Positions 51,613 through 60,142 of a stretch of 64,000 nucleotides of DNA are shown here, piece after piece. How positions within the stretch are numbered: position 1 is the stretch's first letter; every line of letters begins with the position of its first letter. The notes below the pieces were generated by a model. The model searched no databases and was not told the origin of the DNA. It saw only the letters and a list, made by a program, of their open reading frames with translations. The DNA comes from Candidatus Rokuibacteriota bacterium (GTDB taxonomy: Bacteria > Methylomirabilota > Methylomirabilia > Rokubacteriales > CSP1-6): assembly GCA_003220435.1 (NCBI GenBank), contig QHSL01000073.1, positions 1 through 64,000 of the forward strand, in the 5' to 3' direction. The translations under genes were made by a program, and so were the position numbers.

Positions 51613-53243
51613 GCGCGCGCAGGGTCGAGGGCCGGAGCTACGACTACATCATCGTGGGCGCGGGATCCGCCGGCTGCGTGCTCGCGCACCGACTCACCGC
51701 CGAGCCGTCGATCCGCGTGCTGCTGCTCGAGGCCGGCGGACGGGACACGCATCCGTTGATCCACGTCCCGATCGGGCTCGGCAAGATCTGGGAGCATCGG
51801 ATGTTCGACTGGGGCTACGACACGGAGCCCGAGCCCCGGCTCGACAACCGTCGTATCGAGGCGATGCGCGGAAAGGTGCTCGGCGGAAGCTCCTCGATCA
51901 ACGTGATGGCCTACGTGCGCGGCCACCGCGGCGACTACGACCGATGGTCCCGGAACGGCTGCCAGGGCTGGTCGTACGCCGACGTCCTCCCCTACTTCAA
52001 GCGGTGCGAGAGCTGGGAGAAGGGCGAGAACACCTGGCGTGGCGGCCGCGGGCCGCTCTCCGTCATCGACACGCGCAATCAGGATCCGCTGTTCGACGCC
52101 TGGCTCGACGCCGCCCGAGACGCGGACTGGCCCTACACCGAGGACTACAACGGCAAGGACCAGGAAGGCTTCGGCCGCAGCCAGTGGACGATCAAGAACG
52201 GCCGGCGCTGCAGCGCCTCCGTGGCCTTCCTGCGGCCGGCGATGCGGCGGCCGAACCTCACGGTCGTCACCTCCGCGCTCGCGACGCGGGTGATCCTCGA
52301 GGGTACGCGCGCGACGGGTGTCGAGTACGCGCGCGACGGTGCCGTGCACCGTGCGGCGGCCACGCGCGAGGTGCTGCTGGCCGGGGGCGTGTTCAACACG
52401 CCGCAGCTCCTCATGCTGTCAGGCATCGGCGAGGCGGACCATCTCCGCCAGGTCGGCGTCGAGCCGAAGGTGAATCTCCCCGGCGTGGGCCGGAATCTTC
52501 AGGATCATCTCTCCGTCGACGTGCACCACGCCCGGCGCGGCCGCGGCCCGTTCCACGCGACGATGCGGCTCGACCGCGCGGCCGTCAGCATGGCGCGCGC
52601 CTATCTGCTCGGCACGGGCCCGGGCACCGTGCTGCCGAGCCGCCTGCACGCGTTCCTCAAGACGCGCCGCGAGCTCGCGGTGCCCGACATCCAGTTCCTC
52701 TTCCGCGGCGCGCCGGCGCGGGCGCACCTGTGGTTCCCCGGCATCACGCCGGCGTACGAGGACAGCTTCGGGCTTCGTCCGGTCATGCTGCATCCGGAGA
52801 GCCGCGGCGTCGTGCGGCTGCGCTCGGCGGACCCGAGCGCCCCCGTGCGGATCGTGCAGAACTTCCTGGCCACCGACCACGACGTCCGCACGATCCGCGA
52901 GGGCGTGAAGCTCGGACGCGATATCGCGAGTCGGAAGGCGCTCGACCCGTTCAGGAGCCGCGAGTCAGCGCCCGGGCCCGACTGCCGCACCGACGCCGAG
53001 ATCGACGCGTTCGTGCGTCGCACCGCGATCACCGCGCATCACCCGTGCGCCACGTGCGCGATGGGCACCGGCGAGCACGCGGTGCTCGATCCCGCGCTCC
53101 GCGTGCGAGGTGTCGAGGGCCTCCGCGTCGCCGACGCCTCGGCCATGCCCGATCTGGTCTCAGGCAACATCAACGCCTGCGTGTTGATGATCGCGGAGAA
53201 GGCGGCCGACCTCGTGCTCGGCTCGTCGTGGACGGGCCGGTGA
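51609..53243 (+). CDS. GMC-family oxidoreductase (choline dehydrogenase-like)
   Basis: This 544-residue FAD enzyme has YIIVGAGSAGCVLAHRLTAE (Rossmann GxGxxG), LLLEAGGRDTHP, GKVLGGSSSINVMAYVRGH (GMC signature 1) and LLAGGVFNTPQLLMLSGIG (GMC signature 2). The catalytic His and Asn segments are TAHHPCATCAMG and VSGNINACVLMIAEKAAD. It oxidises an alcohol to an aldehyde; the acceptor is probably quinone or another carrier. GTG 51609 overlaps the permease stop, so the imported compound is probably an alcohol or is converted from one. Confidence 0.92.
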   Translation: MSARRVEGRSYDYIIVGAGSAGCVLAHRLTAEPSIRVLLLEAGGRDTHPLIHVPIGLGKIWEHRMFDWGYDTEPEPRLDNRRIEAMRGKVLGGSSSINVMAYVRGHRGDYDRWSRNGCQGWSYADVLPYFKRCESWEKGENTWRGGRGPLSVIDTRNQDPLFDAWLDAARDADWPYTEDYNGKDQEGFGRSQWTIKNGRRCSASVAFLRPAMRRPNLTVVTSALATRVILEGTRATGVEYARDGAVHRAAATREVLLAGGVFNTPQLLMLSGIGEADHLRQVGVEPKVNLPGVGRNLQDHLSVDVHHARRGRGPFHATMRLDRAAVSMARAYLLGTGPGTVLPSRLHAFLKTRRELAVPDIQFLFRGAPARAHLWFPGITPAYEDSFGLRPVMLHPESRGVVRLRSADPSAPVRIVQNFLATDHDVRTIREGVKLGRDIASRKALDPFRSRESAPGPDCRTDAEIDAFVRRTAITAHHPCATCAMGTGEHAVLDPALRVRGVEGLRVADASAMPDLVSGNINACVLMIAEKAADLVLGSSWTGR

Positions 53244-53339
53244 CGGCTTTTGTCAGCCCTCCTTCCGCCGAGGGCATCTTGTCCGCTCGGCGTCGCGGTT
53301 AGAACAGCGGATTTCCTGCGCTGTCGGCATCGACCCCTC

Positions 53340-53355
53340 TGGTACGGCGCTTGCG
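53340..53355 (+). promoter_or_regulatory. Sigma-54-type promoter candidate (-24/-12)
   Basis: TGGTACGGCGCTTGCG matches the consensus TGG(C/T)ACG-N4-TTGC(A/T): GG and GC are exactly ten bases apart. Transcription would start near 53366, 17 bases before the cytochrome ATG at 53383. No sigma-54 activator with an AAA domain is encoded in the window. Confidence 0.55.
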
Positions 53356-53382
53356 GAGGCTGAGGAAGTAAGCCGGAGGGGG

Positions 53383-54447
53383 ATGATGACAGGACGACTG
53401 ACGGTTGTCGCGATCGGACTCTCTCTGCTCCTCGCGGGCGCGGCGATGCCGATGATGAGACCGCGTCTCGGGGATCCCTTGCCTGGTTTGACCTCGACCG
53501 AGCTCACCCGGTTTACACAAGGCAAGGCCGTGTTCAGCCGCGAGTTCACGCCGGAGACCGGTCTTGGGCCGTTCTTCAACAACGTTTCATGCGCGCAATG
53601 TCACGAGGATCCCGTGACCGGTGGCGCCGGGGCCTTCAACGAAGACGACGTCGATGTCGAGCGGCACGCCACCGCTGGCGACCAGCCGAAGACCTGCGAC
53701 GAGCTGACGGGGTTTGGCGGACCGGTCTTCCGCGAGCAGACGACGGGGCCGAACCTCCCCCCGATCCCTGCCGACGCGGCCGTGCACGTCGGGTTGCGGT
53801 CGACACCGATGCTCTTCGGCTTTGGTCTCGTCGAGGCCATTCCAGAGAGCGCGATCCTCGCCCACGAGCCTCGCGCCGGCGGCCGAGCGGCCAGGCTCCC
53901 GGATGGACGACTCGGGCGCTTCGGTCGGAAGGCAACTGATCCTGATTTGCCAACCTTTGTCGCCGGGGCCTTCAACAAGGAGCAGGGGATCGACATCCCG
54001 GATGAGCTGAGTCCGGCCGATCTGGATCTCACCGTGGACTTCATTCGATTCCTCGCGCCCCCCGCGCCACTCCAACGGGACCACGAGGGCTGGGAGGTCT
54101 TTCATCAGGTCGGGTGTGCGGAGTGTCATATCCCGTCGTTCGTCACCAAGAGTCCGATCAAGGTGCTCGATCGACAAGTGGTCCACCTCTTCTCTGATCT
54201 GCTCTTGCATGACATGGGGCCCGCTCTCGCCGATCTGTGTAAGGGTGTCGCCGCCCGGGCCGAGTTTCGTACCGAGCCGCTCATGGGTTTGCGGGCGCGG
54301 AGCCGCTTTCTCCATGATGGACGGGCCCTGACCCTGCAGAGCGCGATCGTGCAGCATGGCGGGCAAGGGGCGGCGGCCGCCGCGGCGTTCTTGAACCTCT
54401 CACGCCGCGATCGCGAAGCGCTGCTCCGGTTCCTGAAGAGCCTATGA
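53383..54447 (+). CDS. Di-heme c-type cytochrome / di-heme oxidoreductase (DUF1111-like)
   Basis: This 354-residue exported protein has a signal peptide (LTVVAIGLSLLLAGAAM) and two heme c sites, Cys70-x-x-Cys73-His74 (CAQCHEDP) and Cys245-x-x-Cys248-His249 (CAECHIPSF). Between them lie FREQTTGPNLPPIP and LRSTPMLFGFGLVEAIPESAI, and near the end GLRARSRFLHDGRALTLQSAI. This layout matches the di-heme oxidoreductase family related to MauG and bacterial cytochrome c peroxidases. Its periplasmic electron partner is unknown. Its last six bases overlap the convergent kinase gene. Confidence 0.87.
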   Translation: MMTGRLTVVAIGLSLLLAGAAMPMMRPRLGDPLPGLTSTELTRFTQGKAVFSREFTPETGLGPFFNNVSCAQCHEDPVTGGAGAFNEDDVDVERHATAGDQPKTCDELTGFGGPVFREQTTGPNLPPIPADAAVHVGLRSTPMLFGFGLVEAIPESAILAHEPRAGGRAARLPDGRLGRFGRKATDPDLPTFVAGAFNKEQGIDIPDELSPADLDLTVDFIRFLAPPAPLQRDHEGWEVFHQVGCAECHIPSFVTKSPIKVLDRQVVHLFSDLLLHDMGPALADLCKGVAARAEFRTEPLMGLRARSRFLHDGRALTLQSAIVQHGGQGAAAAAAFLNLSRRDREALLRFLKSL

Positions 54448-56424
54448 CGCCGACGGTCGTGGAATAGGCGCCGGGCCCGACCCGGCCAGCGTCTCGGCGG
54501 GCAGCTCGATGACGAACCGCGCACCTCCGCCCGGGCGATTCTCGACGCTGAGCGTGCCTCGTTGATGCTCGATGATGGCGTGCGACACCCAGAGGCCCAG
54601 CCCTGTACCTTCACCGGCCGGCTTCGTGGTCGAGAACGCCTCGAAGATTCGCGGGAGCAGCGTCGCCGGAATGCCCGGGCCGGTATCGAGCACCTCGAGC
54701 CGGACATGGTTCGCCGGGGCGGCGCTGAGACGCAGGGTGAGCACGCGCGGGCCGGCGTGCGCCGCCATCGCCTGGTGCGCGTTCTGGACCAGATTGAGCA
54801 GCACCTGCTGGATCCTCGTTTTGTCGGCCAAGACCGCGGGAACGGGTTCCAGCTCGGTGATGACCTGGATATCGTCCTGCGTCAGCTCGTGACTCTTGAG
54901 CTCGACCACCCACTCGACTTGCTCTCGAAGATCACACCGTTCGCCCTCCGCCGAGTGCCCCCCCGCGAACCGCAGGAGGTTCTCAAGGAGCCGCGCGGCC
55001 CCCGACGTCTCCTCGACGATCGTGCGGAGGTGCTGCCGACCGGTCACGGACACATCCGACCTCATCAGCGACAGCTCCGCGAGAGCCAGGATCGTCGTCA
55101 GCCGATTTCGAATCTCGTGCGCGAGCCCCGACGCCAGCTTCCCGGCCGTCGAGAGCTTCTCGCCTTCGATGAGTTGAGCCTCGGCCACCTTGAGGCCCTC
55201 GAGGTGGTGCCGGGTATCCGAATGGAGCTGCGAATTGGCGAGGGCGAGGCCGATCTGATTCGCGCTCGCTTCGACGAGCGCGACCTCGGACCGGGTGAAT
55301 GGCTCGGGTGCTCGACGGCCGAGTGACAGAACACCGAGCGGCCGGCCGCGGTTCCGGACCGGGACGCAGATGAACGCGCGGATCCCTTCCTCGTCGATCA
55401 CCGCTCGCGTGGACGGCCCGAGATCGATGGCCGCGCCTGCGTCCGCCAGGTCAACCGTGTGACCGCTGGCCGCAACGCGACCGAGGGCGCCCTGACCGGC
55501 CGGCAGGATCCGGAGGAGCTCCCGCAGTCGGGGCCGCAGGCCCCGGTCGCCGCGAAGGTGCAGCGTCGCTCCGTCCGCGGAGAACAGATGCAGGCTCGAG
55601 ATCTCGTGGCCGGTCACCCGGGTCAGGGCGTCGAGCGCGATGCGCAGCACCTCGTCGACGTCCAGGCTCGCGCCGATCGTCTCGCCGATGAGGTGCAAGA
55701 TGCGGAGGTGAGGCTCGACGTGCAGCCGGCGGACGCTTTCCGACCGCCTGACGAGGTCATCGAGCTGCGACCACTGCTGGGCCGAGAGGTTGAGGAAATG
55801 GAAGGCGTATCCATCGAAGTCGGCGCGCACGAGAAACGACGCGACGTTCAGGCGCGTCTCGCCTTCGGGCAACGTCAGCGTCAGCGCCGTCTCCTGCCCC
55901 GGTCGAGTCACGCCGCCCGCGCGGATCTTGACCCCCGAGGTGCTGAGATTGACCGAGGTCGATTCCCATTCGCGCCCGTTCGGCTCGCGGGCTCGGACCG
56001 GCAGCGCCACGGGCGTCCGCAGTGCGCGCCGCCGCTCGATCGGTGGCGCCTCGGGGCGCCGATCCGAGGGACGCGGTTCAAGACATCCGAGCACTTCGGC
56101 CAGGCGTTGGAGGGCAACCGGCTTACCGATGAAGTCGAAGGCGCCCAGCTGTAGGCAGTCCTGGGCCTGGCTCTCCGTCGCCCGGCCGGAGATCACCACG
56201 GTCGGGACGCGTAGCTCGCGAACCACTTGAAGCTTCAAGAGATCGAGGCCGCTCATCCCGGGCAAGCAGATGTCGAGCAGCATCGCTTCCGGGCGCTCGG
56301 CACGGAGCGCGTCGAGCGCCGCTTCAGCGGTATGGACGACGAGGGGCTGATGACCCACCTCGCTCAGGAACTCGGCGAAGACCCCGCACAGGGCCCGATC
56401 GTCTTCGACCACCAGCACGCGCAT
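54442..56424 (-). CDS. REC-PilZ-GAF-histidine kinase hybrid
   Basis: This 660-residue cytoplasmic signalling protein begins with a receiver domain (Asp51 in LLDICLPGMSG, Lys101 in IGKP). A PilZ-like domain follows at ~128-220 (RRALRTPVALPV, VNLSTSGVKIRA, a c-di-GMP-binding layout), a GAF domain at ~245-400, and a kinase core with phospho-His436 in GLAHEIRNRLTT, a DTGPGIP ATP-site and GEGTGLGLWVSHAII. The receiver is N-terminal and no transmembrane segment is seen, so input comes from another kinase. The usual Pro after HEIRN is Arg. No DNA-binding domain is present. Confidence 0.88.
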   Translation of the reverse strand: MRVLVVEDDRALCGVFAEFLSEVGHQPLVVHTAEAALDALRAERPEAMLLDICLPGMSGLDLLKLQVVRELRVPTVVISGRATESQAQDCLQLGAFDFIGKPVALQRLAEVLGCLEPRPSDRRPEAPPIERRRALRTPVALPVRAREPNGREWESTSVNLSTSGVKIRAGGVTRPGQETALTLTLPEGETRLNVASFLVRADFDGYAFHFLNLSAQQWSQLDDLVRRSESVRRLHVEPHLRILHLIGETIGASLDVDEVLRIALDALTRVTGHEISSLHLFSADGATLHLRGDRGLRPRLRELLRILPAGQGALGRVAASGHTVDLADAGAAIDLGPSTRAVIDEEGIRAFICVPVRNRGRPLGVLSLGRRAPEPFTRSEVALVEASANQIGLALANSQLHSDTRHHLEGLKVAEAQLIEGEKLSTAGKLASGLAHEIRNRLTTILALAELSLMRSDVSVTGRQHLRTIVEETSGAARLLENLLRFAGGHSAEGERCDLREQVEWVVELKSHELTQDDIQVITELEPVPAVLADKTRIQQVLLNLVQNAHQAMAAHAGPRVLTLRLSAAPANHVRLEVLDTGPGIPATLLPRIFEAFSTTKPAGEGTGLGLWVSHAIIEHQRGTLSVENRPGGGARFVIELPAETLAGSGPAPIPRPSAS

Positions 56425-56669
56425 GAAGGCAGCCTCCCTTCCGTGTCCTGCATGGAAAAGCTGTCTGAACGCTGTGCTGAAGGGAGTCTTGAGCAAGCGG
56501 CGTACCAGCGACAGCATGCCCGCACCGGGCGTAACTGGCCGTGAAAAGGATTTATTTTTCTCGATATTTCCGGAATCCCTGACGGCTGGGATCGCGCCGG
56601 GCCGTAATCCTTACACGGTCTCCCAATTTTTCGATAACGCGACGCGCTGAGCGAGGCAACGCTTCGGGG

Positions 56670-56936
56670 TTACCGCCGGAGCGCAAGCAGGTCCAGCACG
56701 GCGCCGATTCCCGAAGCTTTGCCTCGACGTCGCCGTCCGTCATCGGGTTGCGCGCGTGCCCCTTTTGGATACTCGGCGCGCTCAGCAAAGCGCTGACCGG
56801 AGCGGGTGATCACGTCGATCTGCGACGGGAGCTCCTGGGGCACCGCCTGGCGGCCCGATGCGTGCATCGCGGCGATCGTCTGCAGCCACGACACGTCCAG
56901 CTGGCTCCTGGCTCCGGCGGAATCCACGGCGGTCAC
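56670..56936 (-). pseudogene. Truncated copy of the CinA-adenylyltransferase 5' end
   Basis: Its N-terminus (DSAGARSQLDVSWLQTIAAM, HASGRQAV) matches residues 2-30 of the gene at 58848-60029 (DSASALRQQLNASWAQTIAAM, HDSGRKAV). After that it diverges into unrelated basic sequence. The matching upstream DNA (56949-56992 against 60062-60105, 41 of 44 identical) shows that a block of promoter plus 5' coding sequence was duplicated and then decayed. The rest of the 56425-57022 gap holds no other gene that I can support. Confidence 0.65.
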
Positions 56937-56948
56937 GGTTCCTCACGG

Positions 56949-56992
56949 CGGATGGTGGAAGCGATCCTCGGCGGACTCAACGGCGTGCTATG
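56949..56992 (+). repeat. Duplicated regulatory block, copy 1
   Basis: 44 bases starting CGGATGGTGGAAG, 41 identical to 60062-60105. Both copies lie between divergent genes, 31 to 38 bases before the plus-strand start codon. Confidence 0.8.
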
Positions 56993-57022
56993 TTGAAGGC
57001 CCTCACTCGGAGGCAGCGCGCC

Positions 57023-57964
57023 ATGGTGAATGATCGAGCGGAGAAGTATCGGTCCCGCGTGCGCAAGCCGGACGACTTCGATGCGTTCTGGGACCACGTG
57101 CTGCGGCAGGCGGCGGCCATCCCACTGGAGGCCGAGGTCGTCCCCGACCCGCTTCGGACATCGGAAGACGTCGAAGTGTTCCAGGTCTTCTACACCAGCA
57201 TCGACCACGTGCGCGTCGCCGCCTGGTATTGTCGTCCCGCCCGCAGAGCGGAGCGGACGCCGGCCGTCATGGTCCTGCCGGGCTATCAGATGGACCCGCC
57301 GATTCCCAAGGAGTGGGCGCGGAAAGGCTACGTGGCGCTGTCAGTCGCGCCGCGGGGCAAGCTGCGCAGCAATCGCCAGTTCAACCCGGGCTATCCGAAC
57401 CTCCTGACCCACAACATCGTGGACCGGCATACGTACGCTTATCGCGGGTTCTACGTGGATACGTGGCGCGGCATCGACTTCCTGCTGTCGCGTGCGGAGG
57501 TCGAGTCGACGCGTATCGGCGTCACCGGCAGCAGCCAGGGCGGCGGCCTGACCATCACGACCGCCGCGATGCGGCCAGAGGTGTGCGCGGCCTCGGCCGG
57601 GGCGCCGTACCTCTGTGGCTTCACCGACGCGATCGAGCTCACGCACACCTATCCCTACGAAGAGATCAACGACTATCTGCGCCTTCATCCCGAGCGCCGC
57701 GCCGAGGTGGAAGAGACAGTCGCCTACTTCGACGGGATCAACTTCGCCGACCGGATCTCCTGCTCGATCATCGTGAACATCGGCTTGCAAGACAATGTGT
57801 GCCCGCCGGAGACCGGCTACGCGCTGTTCGACAGGATCGGCGCCGCGAACAAGCGCCTGTATCCTTACGCCGGGCACGGGCACGACGCCGGCCGCGCGCG
57901 GCACAGCGCGGTCGCCGACGCCTTCTTCGCCCGCCACCTCCTGGGCCGCGAGGGAAGCCTGTGA
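57023..57964 (+). CDS. Acetylxylan esterase-like alpha/beta hydrolase, intact triad
   Basis: This 313-residue cytoplasmic esterase resembles the acetylxylan esterase/cephalosporin deacetylase group. The nucleophile elbow is GVTGSSQGGGLT (Ser171), the acid is in GLQDNVCPPETGYALF, and the His is in YAGHGHDAGRARH. It shares the insert YPYEEINDYLRLHPERRAEV with the next protein. ATG 57023 has GGAGG nine bases upstream. Its last four bases overlap the GTG of the next gene, so the two are produced together. Confidence 0.85.
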   Translation: MVNDRAEKYRSRVRKPDDFDAFWDHVLRQAAAIPLEAEVVPDPLRTSEDVEVFQVFYTSIDHVRVAAWYCRPARRAERTPAVMVLPGYQMDPPIPKEWARKGYVALSVAPRGKLRSNRQFNPGYPNLLTHNIVDRHTYAYRGFYVDTWRGIDFLLSRAEVESTRIGVTGSSQGGGLTITTAAMRPEVCAASAGAPYLCGFTDAIELTHTYPYEEINDYLRLHPERRAEVEETVAYFDGINFADRISCSIIVNIGLQDNVCPPETGYALFDRIGAANKRLYPYAGHGHDAGRARHSAVADAFFARHLLGREGSL

Positions 57965-58851
57965 CCTCGTACTGGAACGATGTCCTTGCCGCGCTGGCGC
58001 TCTATCCGGCGCGTCCGGAGATCGAGGCGCTCCCGTTGAGGAGCACGGCGTTCGCGACGCTCTACGGAGTACGGCTCACCAGCCTCGGCCCCTATCGCCT
58101 GTTCGGCTACCTGAGCATTCCCGCCGGCGCCGGTCCGTTTCCCGCGATCTACTATCCGCCGAAATATCAGAGCGTCCTGGAGATCATCCCGCAAGGGACG
58201 GCAAATCTGATGCGCAGCCGGTACGTGACGTTCGCGCTCGCCGGCCGGGGTCAACGCAACGCCGACACGCCCTACGCCGCACTGTTTCCCGGCCTGCTCA
58301 CCGACGGCATCGACGACGCCGCCTCGTACGTGTTCCGCGGCATCGTGGCCGACAGCGTCCGCGGACTGGAGTTCCTGCGCTCGCGGCGCGAGGTCGATGC
58401 CGCACGCGTGGTCCTCGCGGGCAACGACATCGCGCTCATGACCGCCGCCCTCACGACGGGGGCGACACACGTCGTGACCACGCCGACCCTCTTCTACCAG
58501 ACGGCTGAGCTGGCTCCGAAGAGCCACGCGTACCCTCTCGAAGAGATCAACGACTACCTGCACCTGTACCCGGCGCGCGCCGAGGCGGTGCGCCGCACGC
58601 TCGCCCACTACGACCTGCTCGGTCTGGCACCGCGCGTGACCGCCGCGACGCTCCTGATGGCCGGCGCGCCGTCCACCCTGCTCGATGGCGCGGCCCTGCG
58701 GCCCCTCGCCACCGCGCTGCGCGGCCCGGTGACCGTGTACGAGTCCCAGCAATCGCTCTACAAGGACGGCCTGTACAGCGAGCGGTGGATGGCCGGGCAG
58801 TGCGGCATCGCGGACGTACAGAGCATCCTTCCGGAGCACTGGCGGGATTAG
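57961..58851 (+). CDS. Esterase paralogue without the catalytic triad
   Basis: This 296-residue relative of the preceding esterase has the same order of segments: AGRGQRNADTP, DSVRGLEFLRSRREVDAARV and YPLEEINDYLHLYPARAEAV. The nucleophile elbow is VLAGNDIALMT, with Asp156 where the partner has Ser171. The terminal His is also lost (TVYESQQSLYKDG). It is probably not a hydrolase. Four-base overlap with the active esterase suggests a heteromeric complex or a substrate-binding or regulatory subunit. Its last four bases overlap the convergent CinA fusion gene. Confidence 0.8.
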   Translation: MTSYWNDVLAALALYPARPEIEALPLRSTAFATLYGVRLTSLGPYRLFGYLSIPAGAGPFPAIYYPPKYQSVLEIIPQGTANLMRSRYVTFALAGRGQRNADTPYAALFPGLLTDGIDDAASYVFRGIVADSVRGLEFLRSRREVDAARVVLAGNDIALMTAALTTGATHVVTTPTLFYQTAELAPKSHAYPLEEINDYLHLYPARAEAVRRTLAHYDLLGLAPRVTAATLLMAGAPSTLLDGAALRPLATALRGPVTVYESQQSLYKDGLYSERWMAGQCGIADVQSILPEHWRD

Positions 58852-60029
58852 GCGCGGCGGCGCGCGCGGATGTCCGAAGACGATGAGTCGAGGCGGAACC
58901 GACTTTCGGGGATCGGCGTGAACAGGTGCGCGAACCTCGGCGGAACGGCGACGTCGGCCAGCGAGCGCACGCGACCGCCGCTGTCCGCCCGCACCGCCAC
59001 CAGGAACGAGCTCCCCCGGTCCGCGATCTCCTGCAGCGCCGCGGCCATCCGCGCCTCGTCTCCGCCGTAGTAGCGCGCCGCCACCAGCCGCTCGGCGGTG
59101 TCGGCGCCCACCACGAACGTCACGCCGGGTAGCAGGCGCGCCTTCTCGAGAAACGTCGGCGCCCGCGTCAGCTCGACCCGCGCTCGTCCCGCGAACTGCG
59201 CGAGCCGGCTGCGCACCTCGCCGGAATCGAGCGGCGCCTTGTCGACGTTGGTCACCGAGAGCTCGAAAGCGACCGGCAGCTGCCGAAGACCCTCCGCGAC
59301 TCGCGCCAGCAGCAAGTGGCCTTCGTGGAGCGGGTTGAACGAGCCGGGAAGCACGACGCCCGGAGCCGGCGCCGATGGAGCCAGCCGTCCGTCGGGCCAC
59401 GCCGTGACGCGATCGAGGCCTCCGGCGATCAGCCGATCGATCGGATCGCTCGCCGCCGCGGCGGCCGCCGTCGTGTAGCGCTCGTCGGCGTCGAGCAGGA
59501 CCTGAGGCGAGGGCGCGTCGACCCCACAACCCCTGGCCAGACACAGCACGATGGCGCGGGCCACCAGGTCCTCTTCGGCCGCCCGATCGCGCCGCCCCTT
59601 CGCCAGCACGATCGACGCGACCTCGGTGCCGGCGGTGGCGGCGACGGCGATGTGGCAGCGATGCTCGCCCTGCCGAGGCCGATCGGTGACGAGGCCCGCG
59701 GTGGCGCCGAGCCCGAGCAGCAGCGCGCCCGCCGGGGCGAGCTTCGCCGCGCGCTCGCGCGAGCGCTGCGCCATCGCCACGGCGGTCTCGACGCTGCAGG
59801 CCTGAGGCGGATCGAAGCCCAGGAACTCGGTCAGCGAACGCGCGTCGTACGGCACCACCGCCTCGAGCAGCAGCCGCGATCCGCCGGGCACGCGCAGCAG
59901 CTCGGCGATCGCCCCGCTGCCCCCACCGGTGATCGCGAGCACGGCCTTGCGGCCGGAGTCGTGCATCGCGGCGATCGTTTGCGCCCACGACGCGTTCAGC
60001 TGCTGGCGCAGTGCACTGGCGGAATCCAC
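58848..60029 (-). CDS. CinA-like domain fused to nicotinate/NMN adenylyltransferase-like domain
   Basis: This 393-residue fusion starts with GTG 60029. Residues ~1-185 resemble the CinA C-terminal (nicotinamide-nucleotide amidase) fold, with ITGGGSGAIAELL and AVAATAGTEVASIVL. Residues ~225-393 are a cytidylyltransferase-like domain with GSFNPLHEGH (229-238, the H-x-G-H nucleotide-binding motif), FVVGADTAERL and the terminal SSSDIRARRR (ISSTxIR-type motif). Together the two domains could recycle pyridine nucleotides: NMN deamidation and adenylylation. A similar domain pair is known in plants. It is convergent with the esterase pair, divergent from the PHM-like gene. Confidence 0.8.
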   Translation of the reverse strand: MDSASALRQQLNASWAQTIAAMHDSGRKAVLAITGGGSGAIAELLRVPGGSRLLLEAVVPYDARSLTEFLGFDPPQACSVETAVAMAQRSRERAAKLAPAGALLLGLGATAGLVTDRPRQGEHRCHIAVAATAGTEVASIVLAKGRRDRAAEEDLVARAIVLCLARGCGVDAPSPQVLLDADERYTTAAAAAASDPIDRLIAGGLDRVTAWPDGRLAPSAPAPGVVLPGSFNPLHEGHLLLARVAEGLRQLPVAFELSVTNVDKAPLDSGEVRSRLAQFAGRARVELTRAPTFLEKARLLPGVTFVVGADTAERLVAARYYGGDEARMAAALQEIADRGSSFLVAVRADSGGRVRSLADVAVPPRFAHLFTPIPESRFRLDSSSSDIRARRRA

Positions 60030-60061
60030 GCGGTCACGCTCCTTTCGCGGATGTGCTTCGC

Positions 60062-60105
60062 CGGATGGTGGAAGAGATTCTCGGCGGAGTCAACGGCGTG
60101 CTATG
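60062..60105 (+). repeat. Duplicated regulatory block, copy 2
   Basis: Second copy of the 44-base block (see 56949-56992), three mismatches. It lies between the CinA fusion gene and the copper monooxygenase-like gene. Confidence 0.8.
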
Positions 60106-60142
60106 GTCGAGACCCCTGATCCGCTCGGCCGCGGAGGCGCAC

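Noticed and set aside
60011-60142. N-terminal extension of the copper monooxygenase-like protein
   Set aside because: The 44 extra codons are the duplicated intergenic block read as protein. The signal peptide begins at 60143.
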